Shown here: positions 56,434 to 64,000 of the stretch, in pieces
Position numbering within the stretch: the stretch's first letter is position 1
Layout of the letters: each line of letters starts with the position of its first letter
Assembly: GCA_019096065.1 (NCBI GenBank)
Contig: JAGUCH010000007.1
Span: forward strand, 6,222,501-6,286,500
Direction: 5' to 3'
Length of the DNA stretch: 64,000 nucleotides
Origin: Paracyclopina nana
Taxonomy: Eukaryota; Arthropoda; Copepoda; Cyclopoida; Cyclopettidae
Translations under genes and position numbers: made by a program
The notes under the pieces: generated by a model
Told to the model about the DNA's origin: nothing
The model's input: only the letters and a program-made list of their open reading frames with translations
The model's database searches: none

Positions 56434-58542
56434 TTATGGGTTCTTTTTCTTGAGTTGGTGAGCCTTTTTGATGGCAATATTTGCTTTTCTCTGCATTTCT
56501 CTTATTTCCCCTGGCAAAGGAATTTGGTGAGCAGCCTTCATGTGCTTGCTCAAATTGTACTTGTATTTGGCAACAAATTTGCAACCATCAATGTTGCAAT
56601 CATAAATCAGATTTTCATGCATCACTTTTACATGGTCTTTGAAGACACCCAAATACCCGGTGGCAAAATCACACTTGTCACACTGGTGCTTTCTTAGATT
56701 CAGATGGATTGTTTCATGGTGCCTTTTCAATGAGGCTTTATGAATGAAGCTTTTGTCACACTTGGAGCATTTATGTGTTGCTTTCTTTTCAGAGTGTGCT
56801 TTTTTAAGGTGATTTCTCAACAATCGACTGGATGCATACTTTTTGTCACAATCCTCATTAGGACACTCAAACAGCTTTTCTTCAATATGACGAAGAATGT
56901 GAATGTTCAGAGCTGACTTGCAACTTGAAACAAATCCACATTGTTCACATATAGCTTTTTTAGGGGGAAGCCCAGAATGAGTGTTTCTCCTGTGATGATA
57001 GAGAGTCTCTTTATGATTGAATGCCTTCCCACACTCTTCACAAACATAATCTGGACCAATGCCATGCGCCTTTTTTAAATGCCTCCGCAAAGCACCATTA
57101 TGGGGGAATTTTTCTTCACACTTATTGCACTGGAAATTGAATTCTTTTGTGTGCACATTTTTTATGTGTACTCTCAATTCATGTCTGAGCACAAATGACC
57201 TGTCACAGTGAGGACAAGGAAGAGGCTCTGTGTGAAAATGGTCAGTCTTGTAATGTTTGTTGAGTGATTTTTTAAACAATCCAGTTTTATCACACAAGTC
57301 ACAATTGATGGACTTGTCAGGGCCTCTTTTACCATGCTTGTAATTTTTGTGAAGCAAAAAGGACATTTTCCCTTTAGATGTATAATCATGACCACAGCAA
57401 ATGAGTGCTTCATTTGGATGAGAAAACTCCAAATGTTTCCTTAAAACTTTGGCAGATTTGCACAACAGACCACACAATAGGCACTTGTTTTTCTTTTTGT
57501 CTTTGCCATTATCTGTGATGTTTCCTGTTGGCACATTTTCTTCATCTTCTTCATGCTGTGCCTTCATGTGCAACATGAGTTTTACTTTCAACTTGTACTT
57601 CAGTCCACATAGCTCACATTCATAATTTGGCAGCAGGGGAACGTAGGGTTTTTTAGAGGCATTGTCCGAATCCTCATCCTCATCATCAGGATTGTAGCTT
57701 GAATCCTCAGAGTCATCAAACTCAGATTCACTTGAATGGCACGATTTCCGTTTCTCTTTCTTTCTTTTTCTTTTTGGCCTGCTCATTTTCTCCTCTTTCT
57801 CAATTTTATTTTCTTGGCTTTCTCTCAATTGTCCTTCGTCCTCTCTGACGTTGCCACCTTTAGAAGGTTTGTCAATGTCTAATGATTGCTCAAGTTTATT
57901 AGTTTTGTCGTCAGTGCATTTATCATCGCCCTCATGTTCTCTTTTGCTCATAACTTCATCATCTCTGCCTTCAAATGTTTCACTTTCAAAAGGGACTGTA
58001 TCATCAACATCTTTGTTTTCCTCCTCTTTTTTCACATCTTCAACAATGAAATCCAACTCAAGCTTGGCTGCCATGGTGAAATATGAGTCCAAAGTTGTGA
58101 GATTGTCCACCAAAATCAGAGCCTCATACAGCTCAGGTCTCAGTCCAAGAAGGAAGCTGATTAAAATGTCCCTCTCCACCACAAGTTCTTCATCATCATC
58201 ACAAATTAGAAATTGTGTCATGATGCAACGGTCAAGGAAACCTCGGCAGGTTTCGCCAATGTCCTGGCAAAGATTTCTCCTGAGCTCAACTTTCTCAGTG
58301 ATCTTCAGACTCACATTGAACTTAGCAGTTATGGCATGTTTGAATGCATTCCAGTCCAATTTAGCAGCCTTTCTTGACCACCTTTGAGCATCATCTCTCA
58401 AGTGAGCTAAAGCATAGTCTTTCTTTTCTTCATCTGTCAAGTCACTTCTGTAACTGATTGAGTGCAAAAATTGCCCAATGGTTGGGCAATTGTCACCAAT
58501 TTTAGGCTGATGGCTGAACCAAATCTCATCACTCAAATTCAT
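56434..58542 (-). CDS. GZ4: Gag-capsid-like domain plus twelve C2H2 zinc fingers
   Basis: A single coding exon of 702 aa starting at ATG 58542, directly after the acceptor TTTTTTTCTTGCAG. The Gag-like domain is the near twin of GZ3, with five residue differences noted over the first 170 or so. The linker is longer and very acidic/basic (RPKRKRKKEKRK, SEFDDSEDSSYNPDDEDED). Twelve fingers follow in the same order as GZ3, including the atypical LICCGHDY finger and the duplicated DKCDFATGY finger before the last one. It ends in a basic KKAHQLKKKNP tail. The recent GZ3/GZ4 duplication is clear from gene order, finger count and Gag identity. Confidence 0.87.
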   Translation of the reverse strand: MNLSDEIWFSHQPKIGDNCPTIGQFLHSISYRSDLTDEEKKDYALAHLRDDAQRWSRKAAKLDWNAFKHAITAKFNVSLKITEKVELRRNLCQDIGETCRGFLDRCIMTQFLICDDDEELVVERDILISFLLGLRPELYEALILVDNLTTLDSYFTMAAKLELDFIVEDVKKEEENKDVDDTVPFESETFEGRDDEVMSKREHEGDDKCTDDKTNKLEQSLDIDKPSKGGNVREDEGQLRESQENKIEKEEKMSRPKRKRKKEKRKSCHSSESEFDDSEDSSYNPDDEDEDSDNASKKPYVPLLPNYECELCGLKYKLKVKLMLHMKAQHEEDEENVPTGNITDNGKDKKKNKCLLCGLLCKSAKVLRKHLEFSHPNEALICCGHDYTSKGKMSFLLHKNYKHGKRGPDKSINCDLCDKTGLFKKSLNKHYKTDHFHTEPLPCPHCDRSFVLRHELRVHIKNVHTKEFNFQCNKCEEKFPHNGALRRHLKKAHGIGPDYVCEECGKAFNHKETLYHHRRNTHSGLPPKKAICEQCGFVSSCKSALNIHILRHIEEKLFECPNEDCDKKYASSRLLRNHLKKAHSEKKATHKCSKCDKSFIHKASLKRHHETIHLNLRKHQCDKCDFATGYLGVFKDHVKVMHENLIYDCNIDGCKFVAKYKYNLSKHMKAAHQIPLPGEIREMQRKANIAIKKAHQLKKKNP

Positions 58543-58882
58543 CTGCAAGAAAAAAATGGGAGTTGTACATTAAAGCTACAAAGCAAGACTATCACAGAAT
58601 GTAAAATATAGCATGGCACTCAAGATAAAATATTAACATTGACTTTATGCCTATCCTCTTCAGTTTGTGCATTTTTCAGTAGGAAGGTGTCTTTTGAGCT
58701 AGCAAGGAGACTGGTGGTGATTGCACAAATGACTTAGTCAAGGGTGGTTCTGCCACACAATATGTAACACGATTGGTCAGTCAGTGAGATTTGAATTATG
58801 ATCCACTCGACACTTTTGATAAGATTAATGCTTCTGTTGAGTTTTTTTTGCATTCAATCTACCATGTTTCTCCTGGGATCTT

Positions 58883-60667
58883 TCAGTTTGCGCATGCCTC
58901 CAATGTTGAAGGCTCTATGTTCTTGGTGTGTATGTTGCGAATATGCTTGTCCAAGTTGCCTTTATAGCTGGATTGGTGATTGCACATAGGATATGGACAT
59001 GGGTATTTGACTGCTTCGTGACTTGCACGAATGTGGTCCTTGACATGCCCTTGGTAGGCAGAGGCAAATTCACAATGTGGGCATTTATGTGGCTTCTTGT
59101 TCAAGTGCACCCCATTGATGTGAGACTCCAAGCGCTGTCTGGAATGGTACTTTTTGGGACACATGTGACACACATGTGTGCCTTCCACCTTTTTATGCAC
59201 TCGCTTCACATGATTGCGAACTTGGAAGGGCACACGAAAGCGTTCCTTGCATTCCGGAAAGTAAGGGCACCCCAGCTTTTTCCCTTTGTCCTCGGAGTGA
59301 TCAGTGATTTTGTGAATCCTCAAAGCTTCTTTGGTGTTGTTGGCAGCTCCACACTCGTCACAAATGAAGGTGCCTCGATTATGCCTGTTCAAGATGTGAG
59401 TGGTGAGGGCCGACTTGTAGGGGAAGCTCATGTCACACTTGTCACACTGCAGGCGCTCACCTCTTCCATGGATCGAGGCTTGGTGAGCGGACAGGCCTCC
59501 CTCTGAAGCGTAGGATTTGCCACACTCTGAGCACTCATAAGGTCTCTCCATGAGGTGCACAATCCTCACGTGGGTCTTCAAGTTGGAAGCAGAGCTGAAT
59601 GTCTTGGGACACACCTGACATGAAAATCTCTTGTTGGTCACGTGCTTGGCATTAATGTGGGCTTTGAGGCTGTTCTTGTTGGAGTACTCTTTGGAGCAGA
59701 AGTGGCAGTACATCAGAGATTGATCTTCCTCCTCGTTCTTGTCATCCAAGGTATGCTTGGCCAAAATGTGACTAGCCAACTTGGTGGAGCTGGTGAAAAC
59801 TTGGTGACAGTCGTGACACTTGTGACACAGCTCTGGATGAGTGTGAATCAAGTGGAAGTTGTGCACCTTACGAGTGGCAAAAGGTATTGAGCAGGTGTCA
59901 CAATTGAGCTTTGCTGTGGCTTTGACATGCTCGTTTTCAGCATGAGAGGCTAAATTTCGAGTGAGGTAACCACACTGGTTGCACTTTTCTTCGGGGCGAG
60001 TGCCAAGCTCAGATTTGACTAGGAAATCAATGAGAGGTTTCTCCTCGTCATCCTCATCGATGTCATCATTGTCAGATATGATATCTTCAAAATCGTCATC
60101 TCCGTCGAAATCGAGCTGAGCTAATTGGGCATCCATGACCTCAGATTTGAGTGAAGTCTGCACAATTTCAACTTTGATGGCCGCCTCCAGAAAGGAGCTC
60201 AGAGTTTTGGCATCACTTTTTATGACAATGTCTTTGAGGTCGGGTTTGAGTCCTTGCAAAAAGGTGAGGAGCAAGTCCCTGTTGTCATGCAACAAATCCC
60301 AATTGGAGTCGATTTGGCAGAGCACAGATTTGCACCGGTCGAAGAAGTCTTGCACATTTTCGCACTCCTCTTGAACTAGGCTTTGCCTCAGCTCAATTTT
60401 CTCCCTCACGTTCATGACTTGAGGCTGGCATTGGGCAAGCAAAGCCTGCTTGAAGTCCTCATATGTGAGGAACTTGCAATTGCTGAAATTGGCATGCAAG
60501 CAAGCGTTGCTAGTAATTTTGAGCTTTTCTGCATCATTCCATTGGTTGACTCGAGCCAGAGATTCAAAGATGAACAAAAATTGGCCACAAGTCAGACAAT
60601 CCTGGTCAGGCACTCCATAAAACACTGGAAGGTTGACACTGAACTTTTTCTCCTCGTCCTCTTCCAT
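58883..60667 (-). CDS. GZ5: Gag-capsid-like domain plus twelve C2H2 zinc fingers
   Basis: A single coding exon of 594 aa. The ATG at 60667 (MEEDEEKKFS) is chosen because an acceptor (TTTTTTTCATTGCAG) lies 17 bases upstream. The Gag-like domain (residues about 1-180) shows FYGVPDQDCLTCGQFLFIFE, FKQALLAQC, IELRQSLVQE, FFDRCK, NRDLLLTFLQGLKPDLKDIV and LSSFLEAAIKVE. After an acidic linker come twelve C2H2 fingers. The last, with CPYPMCNHQSSYKGNLDKHIRNIH, is homologous to the GZ2 terminal finger. Its acceptor is 23 bases beyond the eIF2D stop codon, too close for a separate promoter and cis-spliced intron of the size used in this genome. Confidence 0.87.
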   Translation of the reverse strand: MEEDEEKKFSVNLPVFYGVPDQDCLTCGQFLFIFESLARVNQWNDAEKLKITSNACLHANFSNCKFLTYEDFKQALLAQCQPQVMNVREKIELRQSLVQEECENVQDFFDRCKSVLCQIDSNWDLLHDNRDLLLTFLQGLKPDLKDIVIKSDAKTLSSFLEAAIKVEIVQTSLKSEVMDAQLAQLDFDGDDDFEDIISDNDDIDEDDEEKPLIDFLVKSELGTRPEEKCNQCGYLTRNLASHAENEHVKATAKLNCDTCSIPFATRKVHNFHLIHTHPELCHKCHDCHQVFTSSTKLASHILAKHTLDDKNEEEDQSLMYCHFCSKEYSNKNSLKAHINAKHVTNKRFSCQVCPKTFSSASNLKTHVRIVHLMERPYECSECGKSYASEGGLSAHQASIHGRGERLQCDKCDMSFPYKSALTTHILNRHNRGTFICDECGAANNTKEALRIHKITDHSEDKGKKLGCPYFPECKERFRVPFQVRNHVKRVHKKVEGTHVCHMCPKKYHSRQRLESHINGVHLNKKPHKCPHCEFASAYQGHVKDHIRASHEAVKYPCPYPMCNHQSSYKGNLDKHIRNIHTKNIEPSTLEACAN

Positions 60668-60709
60668 TATGACAAAATATGGGCCTGCAATGAAAAAAAA
60701 GATCACAGG

Positions 60710-62455
60710 TCATTTTTTACCCTTCTTCTCCACAGCCAACTCAAGACCACGTATGTATTTCCTGGGTATTTTGTAATGTTCGCATAAAAGTTTGGCCACA
60801 AAGATCGCCTGGTTTCCTTGCACGAGCACTTCAATCACCGGATTCCCGTTGGCCTTTTTCTTGTTGGCAGCCTCGTGAATGCTCGTCGAGGCCGCCACAC
60901 CCACTTGACATTTGTGCGCAAACTCTTGCAAATTGATGCCGAAAACATCGAGGTTTTGCACAAGTGTGACCTTTTTGTTTCCGGACCGATTCCCAATGAT
61001 CATTTCGATCAGGTCCAATTTGCCCTTGCACACAGTGGGCCTCGCGTCAAGGCCGAATTGGATCGAGTAGCCTTTGCTCATCTTGGACTGAATCCTTGAG
61101 TGCAGCTTTTCCCACTTGAAAGTGACCACATTGTTTTCTCCCTTCACCAGGACAGCTTGAGCCAACACTGGATCCAAGTTGACCACTGTCTTGTCATCCG
61201 GATGCTGAAGGCCATTTTCGGTGACGTAATTACGTACGCATTCACGAACATCTTGGGCTGTCATACCGCAGCCTTTCTCCACCTTGAGAGCCTTGAAAAA
61301 CAAGGCCACGTCGCCTCCGGGAACGATGTAAATCTCATTGATGATGGGAGGCTCGTACTCGGCGTTTTCAGGCTTGTTAGCCTCAGATGCGGGCTTGTCA
61401 TATTTCACCACTCTGTAGGACACAACATCTGGATGATCCTGGTTGATCTCGGTGATGGTTTCGACCCCTTTTTTGGCCTCTGAGATCTTGAGGAACCCTT
61501 GAGCCTGCTTCTCCGCGAGGAATTTCGACAGCTTCTTCCACTTGGTTTTCTTCACATCAAGGTTGTCACAGTGGGGAGGACAAGCTGGGACAATGTGAGT
61601 CCTGAAAAAGTTCGAGGTGAGCAGAGGGAATTCAGTTTTCTTCGTGTTCAACGTTTTGCAAGCTCGTAAGAAAGCATCCTCCAAAATGTCATCCAGGTCT
61701 AATAGCTGCTCATTTTTCTCCTCGACTTGAAGCTCAGCAATGGCAACCTCAACATCATTATCCAGCTTTTTTTCTTCTATTTCTTCTTCTTGATCAATAA
61801 TATCTTCGGGAGCTTCGTCACTTGCGTCGATATTTTCAGGTACTCCAAGTTCTGGCAATGCTGGCTTACCAAAATGGACCCAAAGCTGATCACCAAGACA
61901 ATGCAGAACATTGAGGGCTTTGCCACGTTTGCCAGACATGTACATATCTTCACTGGAGAGGCAAGCTCTTCCAATGGCCACCAGGGCTTTGTTGGTGGTG
62001 AGGAAGACACCGATTTGGTCACCTTTCTTGATCTTGCCCTCACAATAGGCCTTGATGCCCAAGGCCTCATTCACAACCACTCCCGGCAGCATCAAATCCG
62101 CTCCATTGGCCAACTTGGCCAAAACTGGAGGGTAAGTTGGGAAAGCCATTGGCACGAGTCCTGGACACTGCCAAAGCGTGTACAAGGTAGGAAAAACCTC
62201 TTTGGCCTTTTCGAGCTCAAAGAAGAGAGTCACGTTTTTCTGCTTTTGGTACAGGAGCACAGCGTCCCCGCCAAAAGTCTCAATTTTGGTGACCAAAAGC
62301 TCCTCCTTGTTGGGTATCAACTCGTTGAGAGCATCTTGGTCGACTTCCGGATCGGAGAAGTAGGGGAAACTTTTCCGAATGTCAGCCTTGAACTTCTTCT
62401 TGTCAGAGCCCTTCATCTGAGAGCTGGACTTGATCCTGAACGGCTTGGTGAACAT
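60710..62455 (-). CDS. EIF2D: Eukaryotic translation initiation factor 2D (ligatin)
   Basis: A single coding exon of 581 aa (human 584). The ATG at 62455 directly follows TTTTTCAG, and its first residues MFTKPFRIKSSSQMKGSDKKK match the conserved eIF2D start. Domains in order are an N-terminal DUF1947 and PUA-like region (about 1-170), a winged helix (about 270-340), a SWIB/MDM2-like region (about 385-470) and a C-terminal SUI1 domain (about 480-570, with the LVQNLDVFGINLQEFAHKCQ segment). The protein binds 40S subunits, delivers or releases tRNA at the P site, and recycles post-termination complexes. PYM, another 40S-binding factor, is the upstream neighbour 151 bases away. The acidic linker around residues 215-245 is lineage-specific. 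Confidence 0.95.
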   Translation of the reverse strand: MFTKPFRIKSSSQMKGSDKKKFKADIRKSFPYFSDPEVDQDALNELIPNKEELLVTKIETFGGDAVLLYQKQKNVTLFFELEKAKEVFPTLYTLWQCPGLVPMAFPTYPPVLAKLANGADLMLPGVVVNEALGIKAYCEGKIKKGDQIGVFLTTNKALVAIGRACLSSEDMYMSGKRGKALNVLHCLGDQLWVHFGKPALPELGVPENIDASDEAPEDIIDQEEEIEEKKLDNDVEVAIAELQVEEKNEQLLDLDDILEDAFLRACKTLNTKKTEFPLLTSNFFRTHIVPACPPHCDNLDVKKTKWKKLSKFLAEKQAQGFLKISEAKKGVETITEINQDHPDVVSYRVVKYDKPASEANKPENAEYEPPIINEIYIVPGGDVALFFKALKVEKGCGMTAQDVRECVRNYVTENGLQHPDDKTVVNLDPVLAQAVLVKGENNVVTFKWEKLHSRIQSKMSKGYSIQFGLDARPTVCKGKLDLIEMIIGNRSGNKKVTLVQNLDVFGINLQEFAHKCQVGVAASTSIHEAANKKKANGNPVIEVLVQGNQAIFVAKLLCEHYKIPRKYIRGLELAVEKKGKK

Positions 62456-62606
62456 CTGAAAAACAATAATGACGACACAGTTATTACAGATGGCCAAGTG
62501 ATGTCATTCAAATGGGCAAAGCGGAAATTTAATGGTTGACTTTTTTCTTGCTGAACAGAACTGAAGATCCCTGATGATTGAAAAGTGCCCATCGTGACTC
62601 TGAGAG

Positions 62607-63385
62607 TTAGACCACTATTTTGGCCACCGCATCTTCAAGCTGAGCGATTTCCTCGAGCATCACGGATTTGCGAGCCACCTTCTCAAGCTGCTCTGGCTCC
62701 AAATGAGGCAAGGATCCATCGGCGAGTTTCGCTTCCAAGGTCTCAATGTCACGCAGCTTCTTCTTCAAGTTACGCAGCTTCTTGGCAGGATCAACATTGG
62801 CCTCCGAGTCCGAGGCTTGATACGTTTCATGAACAACAATGGATTCAGGTTTCACAGCCGGGGCAATAAAAGTACTTGATTGAGGTTGCTGTTTCTTCTT
62901 CTTCTTGTTGGACTTTTTCGTCATGGCGGACAAGTCGACGTTGGAGGGTCCTAACACGATCGAGTCTGGCAAACCGGGAATCTTTGGCGGGCCTCGCATC
63001 AAGGCCTTGTGGTCGAATGTGTCAATCTTCATGTCGAAAATGCCTCCACCTCCATTCGATCCCGACAAACCTGCCGAATCGAGAAAGCAAACGTAAATCT
63101 CAACGTAACAAATTCAAAAGAGATTTCAGGCTTGGGGACAGTTGGGGAAAAGTAACACCACTTTAAGACTGAGCCATGCTTACCAGGAATTGGATTAGAT
63201 TCACGAGACTTGGCAAATTGCTTTCCCTTGCTCTCATAGAGAGGCACTTCATCTTGGGGAACATAGCCCTCCTTGATTCGGCGCGGTTTCCGCCAAGATC
63301 CATCCGGACGCTTCGTTCCGGGCATCATCAGATGACCGGTGTCCGGATCACGATAATACGTCGCTTGCTGATCAGTGAGTGACAT
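62607..63385 (-). CDS. PYM1: PYM, partner of Y14 and Mago
   Basis: Two exons (63184-63385, 62607-63070) give 221 aa. The N-terminal Mago-Y14-binding motif is clear: [20 protein letters not shown] followed by [13 protein letters not shown]. The C-terminus has the family's basic coiled-coil ([20 protein letters not shown], then [20 protein letters not shown]). A Lys-rich patch lies in the middle. The protein binds ribosomal 40S subunits and dismantles exon-junction complexes in the cytoplasm during translation. It is transcribed in the same direction as ENY2 (346 bases upstream) and eIF2D (151 bases downstream). Confidence 0.93.
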
Positions 63386-63731
63386 TTCAGCAAGAAAAGT
63401 TGAACTTTTCGTCAAGTTGTCACTTCTGTCTGCTTTTGGGTTTATTTTGTTTGTGTTTTCTCTTTGAAATTCTCAGCTCCACTCGACTACTTGACTTATT
63501 AAGTGAATTTGCCACGAGTCAAGTGGGGCAGTGGGAACGTCAGCGTTTTTTGACGAAAGAGTGTATCGACCGTGGAAAATGTTACCAGACAGTATAAAAT
63601 TCGTCAAATCACTGTTTTGGCATTTTTGCATACTTAATGGATCTTTTTATTCAAGTTAGTGCGTACACATGTTTACTAAAATACAGATAAATACTGAATT
63701 CAACATATTCTCATTCTTTATTTGAAATTGC

Positions 63732-64000
63732 CTATTCTTCTTGCTCAGCTAGAAACTTTTTGATATCTTTGGCTAGCTTTTTCCTAGCCGAGTCTGGAAC
63801 ATAAGAGACTGCTTTTGGAGCCACCTCCTGAATCAGATCCTCCATTTTGGCTTTTTCTGCTCCTTTCTCATGCACAACCTCCATCACATACAGCTTAACC
63901 TGTTTCAAGAGTTTACTTTTTAAAATTGTTAAACTGTGATTTCAACTAAGCCTCACTTGATCCCTCCATCCAGATTCCGCCAACAAATTCATGAGTTTCT
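63732..64000 (-). CDS. ENY2: ENY2/Sus1, C-terminal part (runs off the window)
   Basis: Two exons are visible: 63957-64000 (continuing beyond the window) and 63732-63899, with a 57-bp intron. The translated pieces, LMNLLAESGWRDQ joined to VKLYVMEVVHEKG, then MEDLIQEVAPKA and YVPDSARKKLAKDIKKFL, align along the ENY2 family ([46 protein letters not shown]). ENY2 is a small helical protein of the SAGA deubiquitinase module and the TREX-2 mRNA export complex. The N-terminus lies outside the window. Confidence 0.88.

Noticed and set aside
49804-60667. Gag-zinc-finger genes as ordinary intact retrotransposons
   Set aside because: No protease, reverse transcriptase, integrase, LTRs or zinc knuckles. 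The Gag-like part is fused in frame to long C2H2 arrays in all five copies.

Overview
This window is animal nuclear DNA, most likely from an arthropod. The genes have short GT-AG introns (many 53-75 bp), and several promoters are TATA-driven. The recognisable genes are conserved animal ones: eIF2D, PYM, ENY2, COA5, MRPS33, the apoptotic nuclease DFF40/CAD, ZC2HC1, a pancreatic-type lipase and an NPC2-like ML protein. Two Gly/Tyr-rich secreted precursors have their first intron inside the signal peptide after four codons, a layout common in arthropod cuticle and secretory genes. The exact lineage cannot be fixed by eye. Very tight head-to-tail genes with splice acceptors just before their ATGs suggest a lineage with spliced-leader trans-splicing, which is known in some crustaceans such as copepods and amphipods. 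That is inference.

Layout. 1-1.8 kb: no gene seen. 1.8-11.9 kb: a 12-exon gene for a secreted protein of about 2961 aa, with a Cys-rich/EGF-like head, about 2300 residues of Thr-rich tandem repeats, and a C-terminal domain containing an internal duplication. 12.6-13.3 kb: a small secreted Cys-rich, Asn/Gly/Phe-repeat protein. 14.3-15.0 kb: COA5 and MRPS33 nine bases apart. 15-20.7 kb: gene-poor DNA with three short inverted-repeat transposons. 20.7-23.3 kb: ZC2HC1, tail-to-tail with a lipase of about 1304 aa on the minus strand (23.5-28.7 kb). 28.7-34.3 kb: little that is certain. 34.8-37.5 kb: an unrecognised acidic nuclear-type protein tail-to-tail with DFF40/CAD. 39.4-42.5 kb: a convergent pair of Gly/Tyr-rich multi-peptide precursors. 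43.7-46.3 kb: a second mucin-like gene. 47.6-48.4 kb: an ML-domain gene. 48.6-49.7 kb: two inverted-repeat elements.

49.8-64 kb is a train of eight minus-strand genes transcribed in the order ENY2, PYM, eIF2D, then five tandem paralogues (called GZ5 to GZ1 here). Each paralogue joins an N-terminal Ty3/Gypsy-Gag-like capsid domain to 8 or 12 C2H2 zinc fingers. This looks like an arthropod counterpart, evolved separately, of vertebrate SCAN-zinc-finger genes. Gaps in the train are only 42-352 bp. In one case the next gene's splice acceptor lies 23 bases after the previous stop codon, so a shared transcript or trans-splicing is likely.

The two most striking systems are this Gag-zinc-finger array and the peptide precursor pair. 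In the precursors, all seven spacers (53 dipeptides by my count) consist only of X-Ala and X-Pro dipeptides in perfect register between the signal-peptide or Lys-Arg cleavage site and the mature peptide. This is the signature of stepwise trimming by a dipeptidyl peptidase, as in yeast alpha-factor and promelittin.
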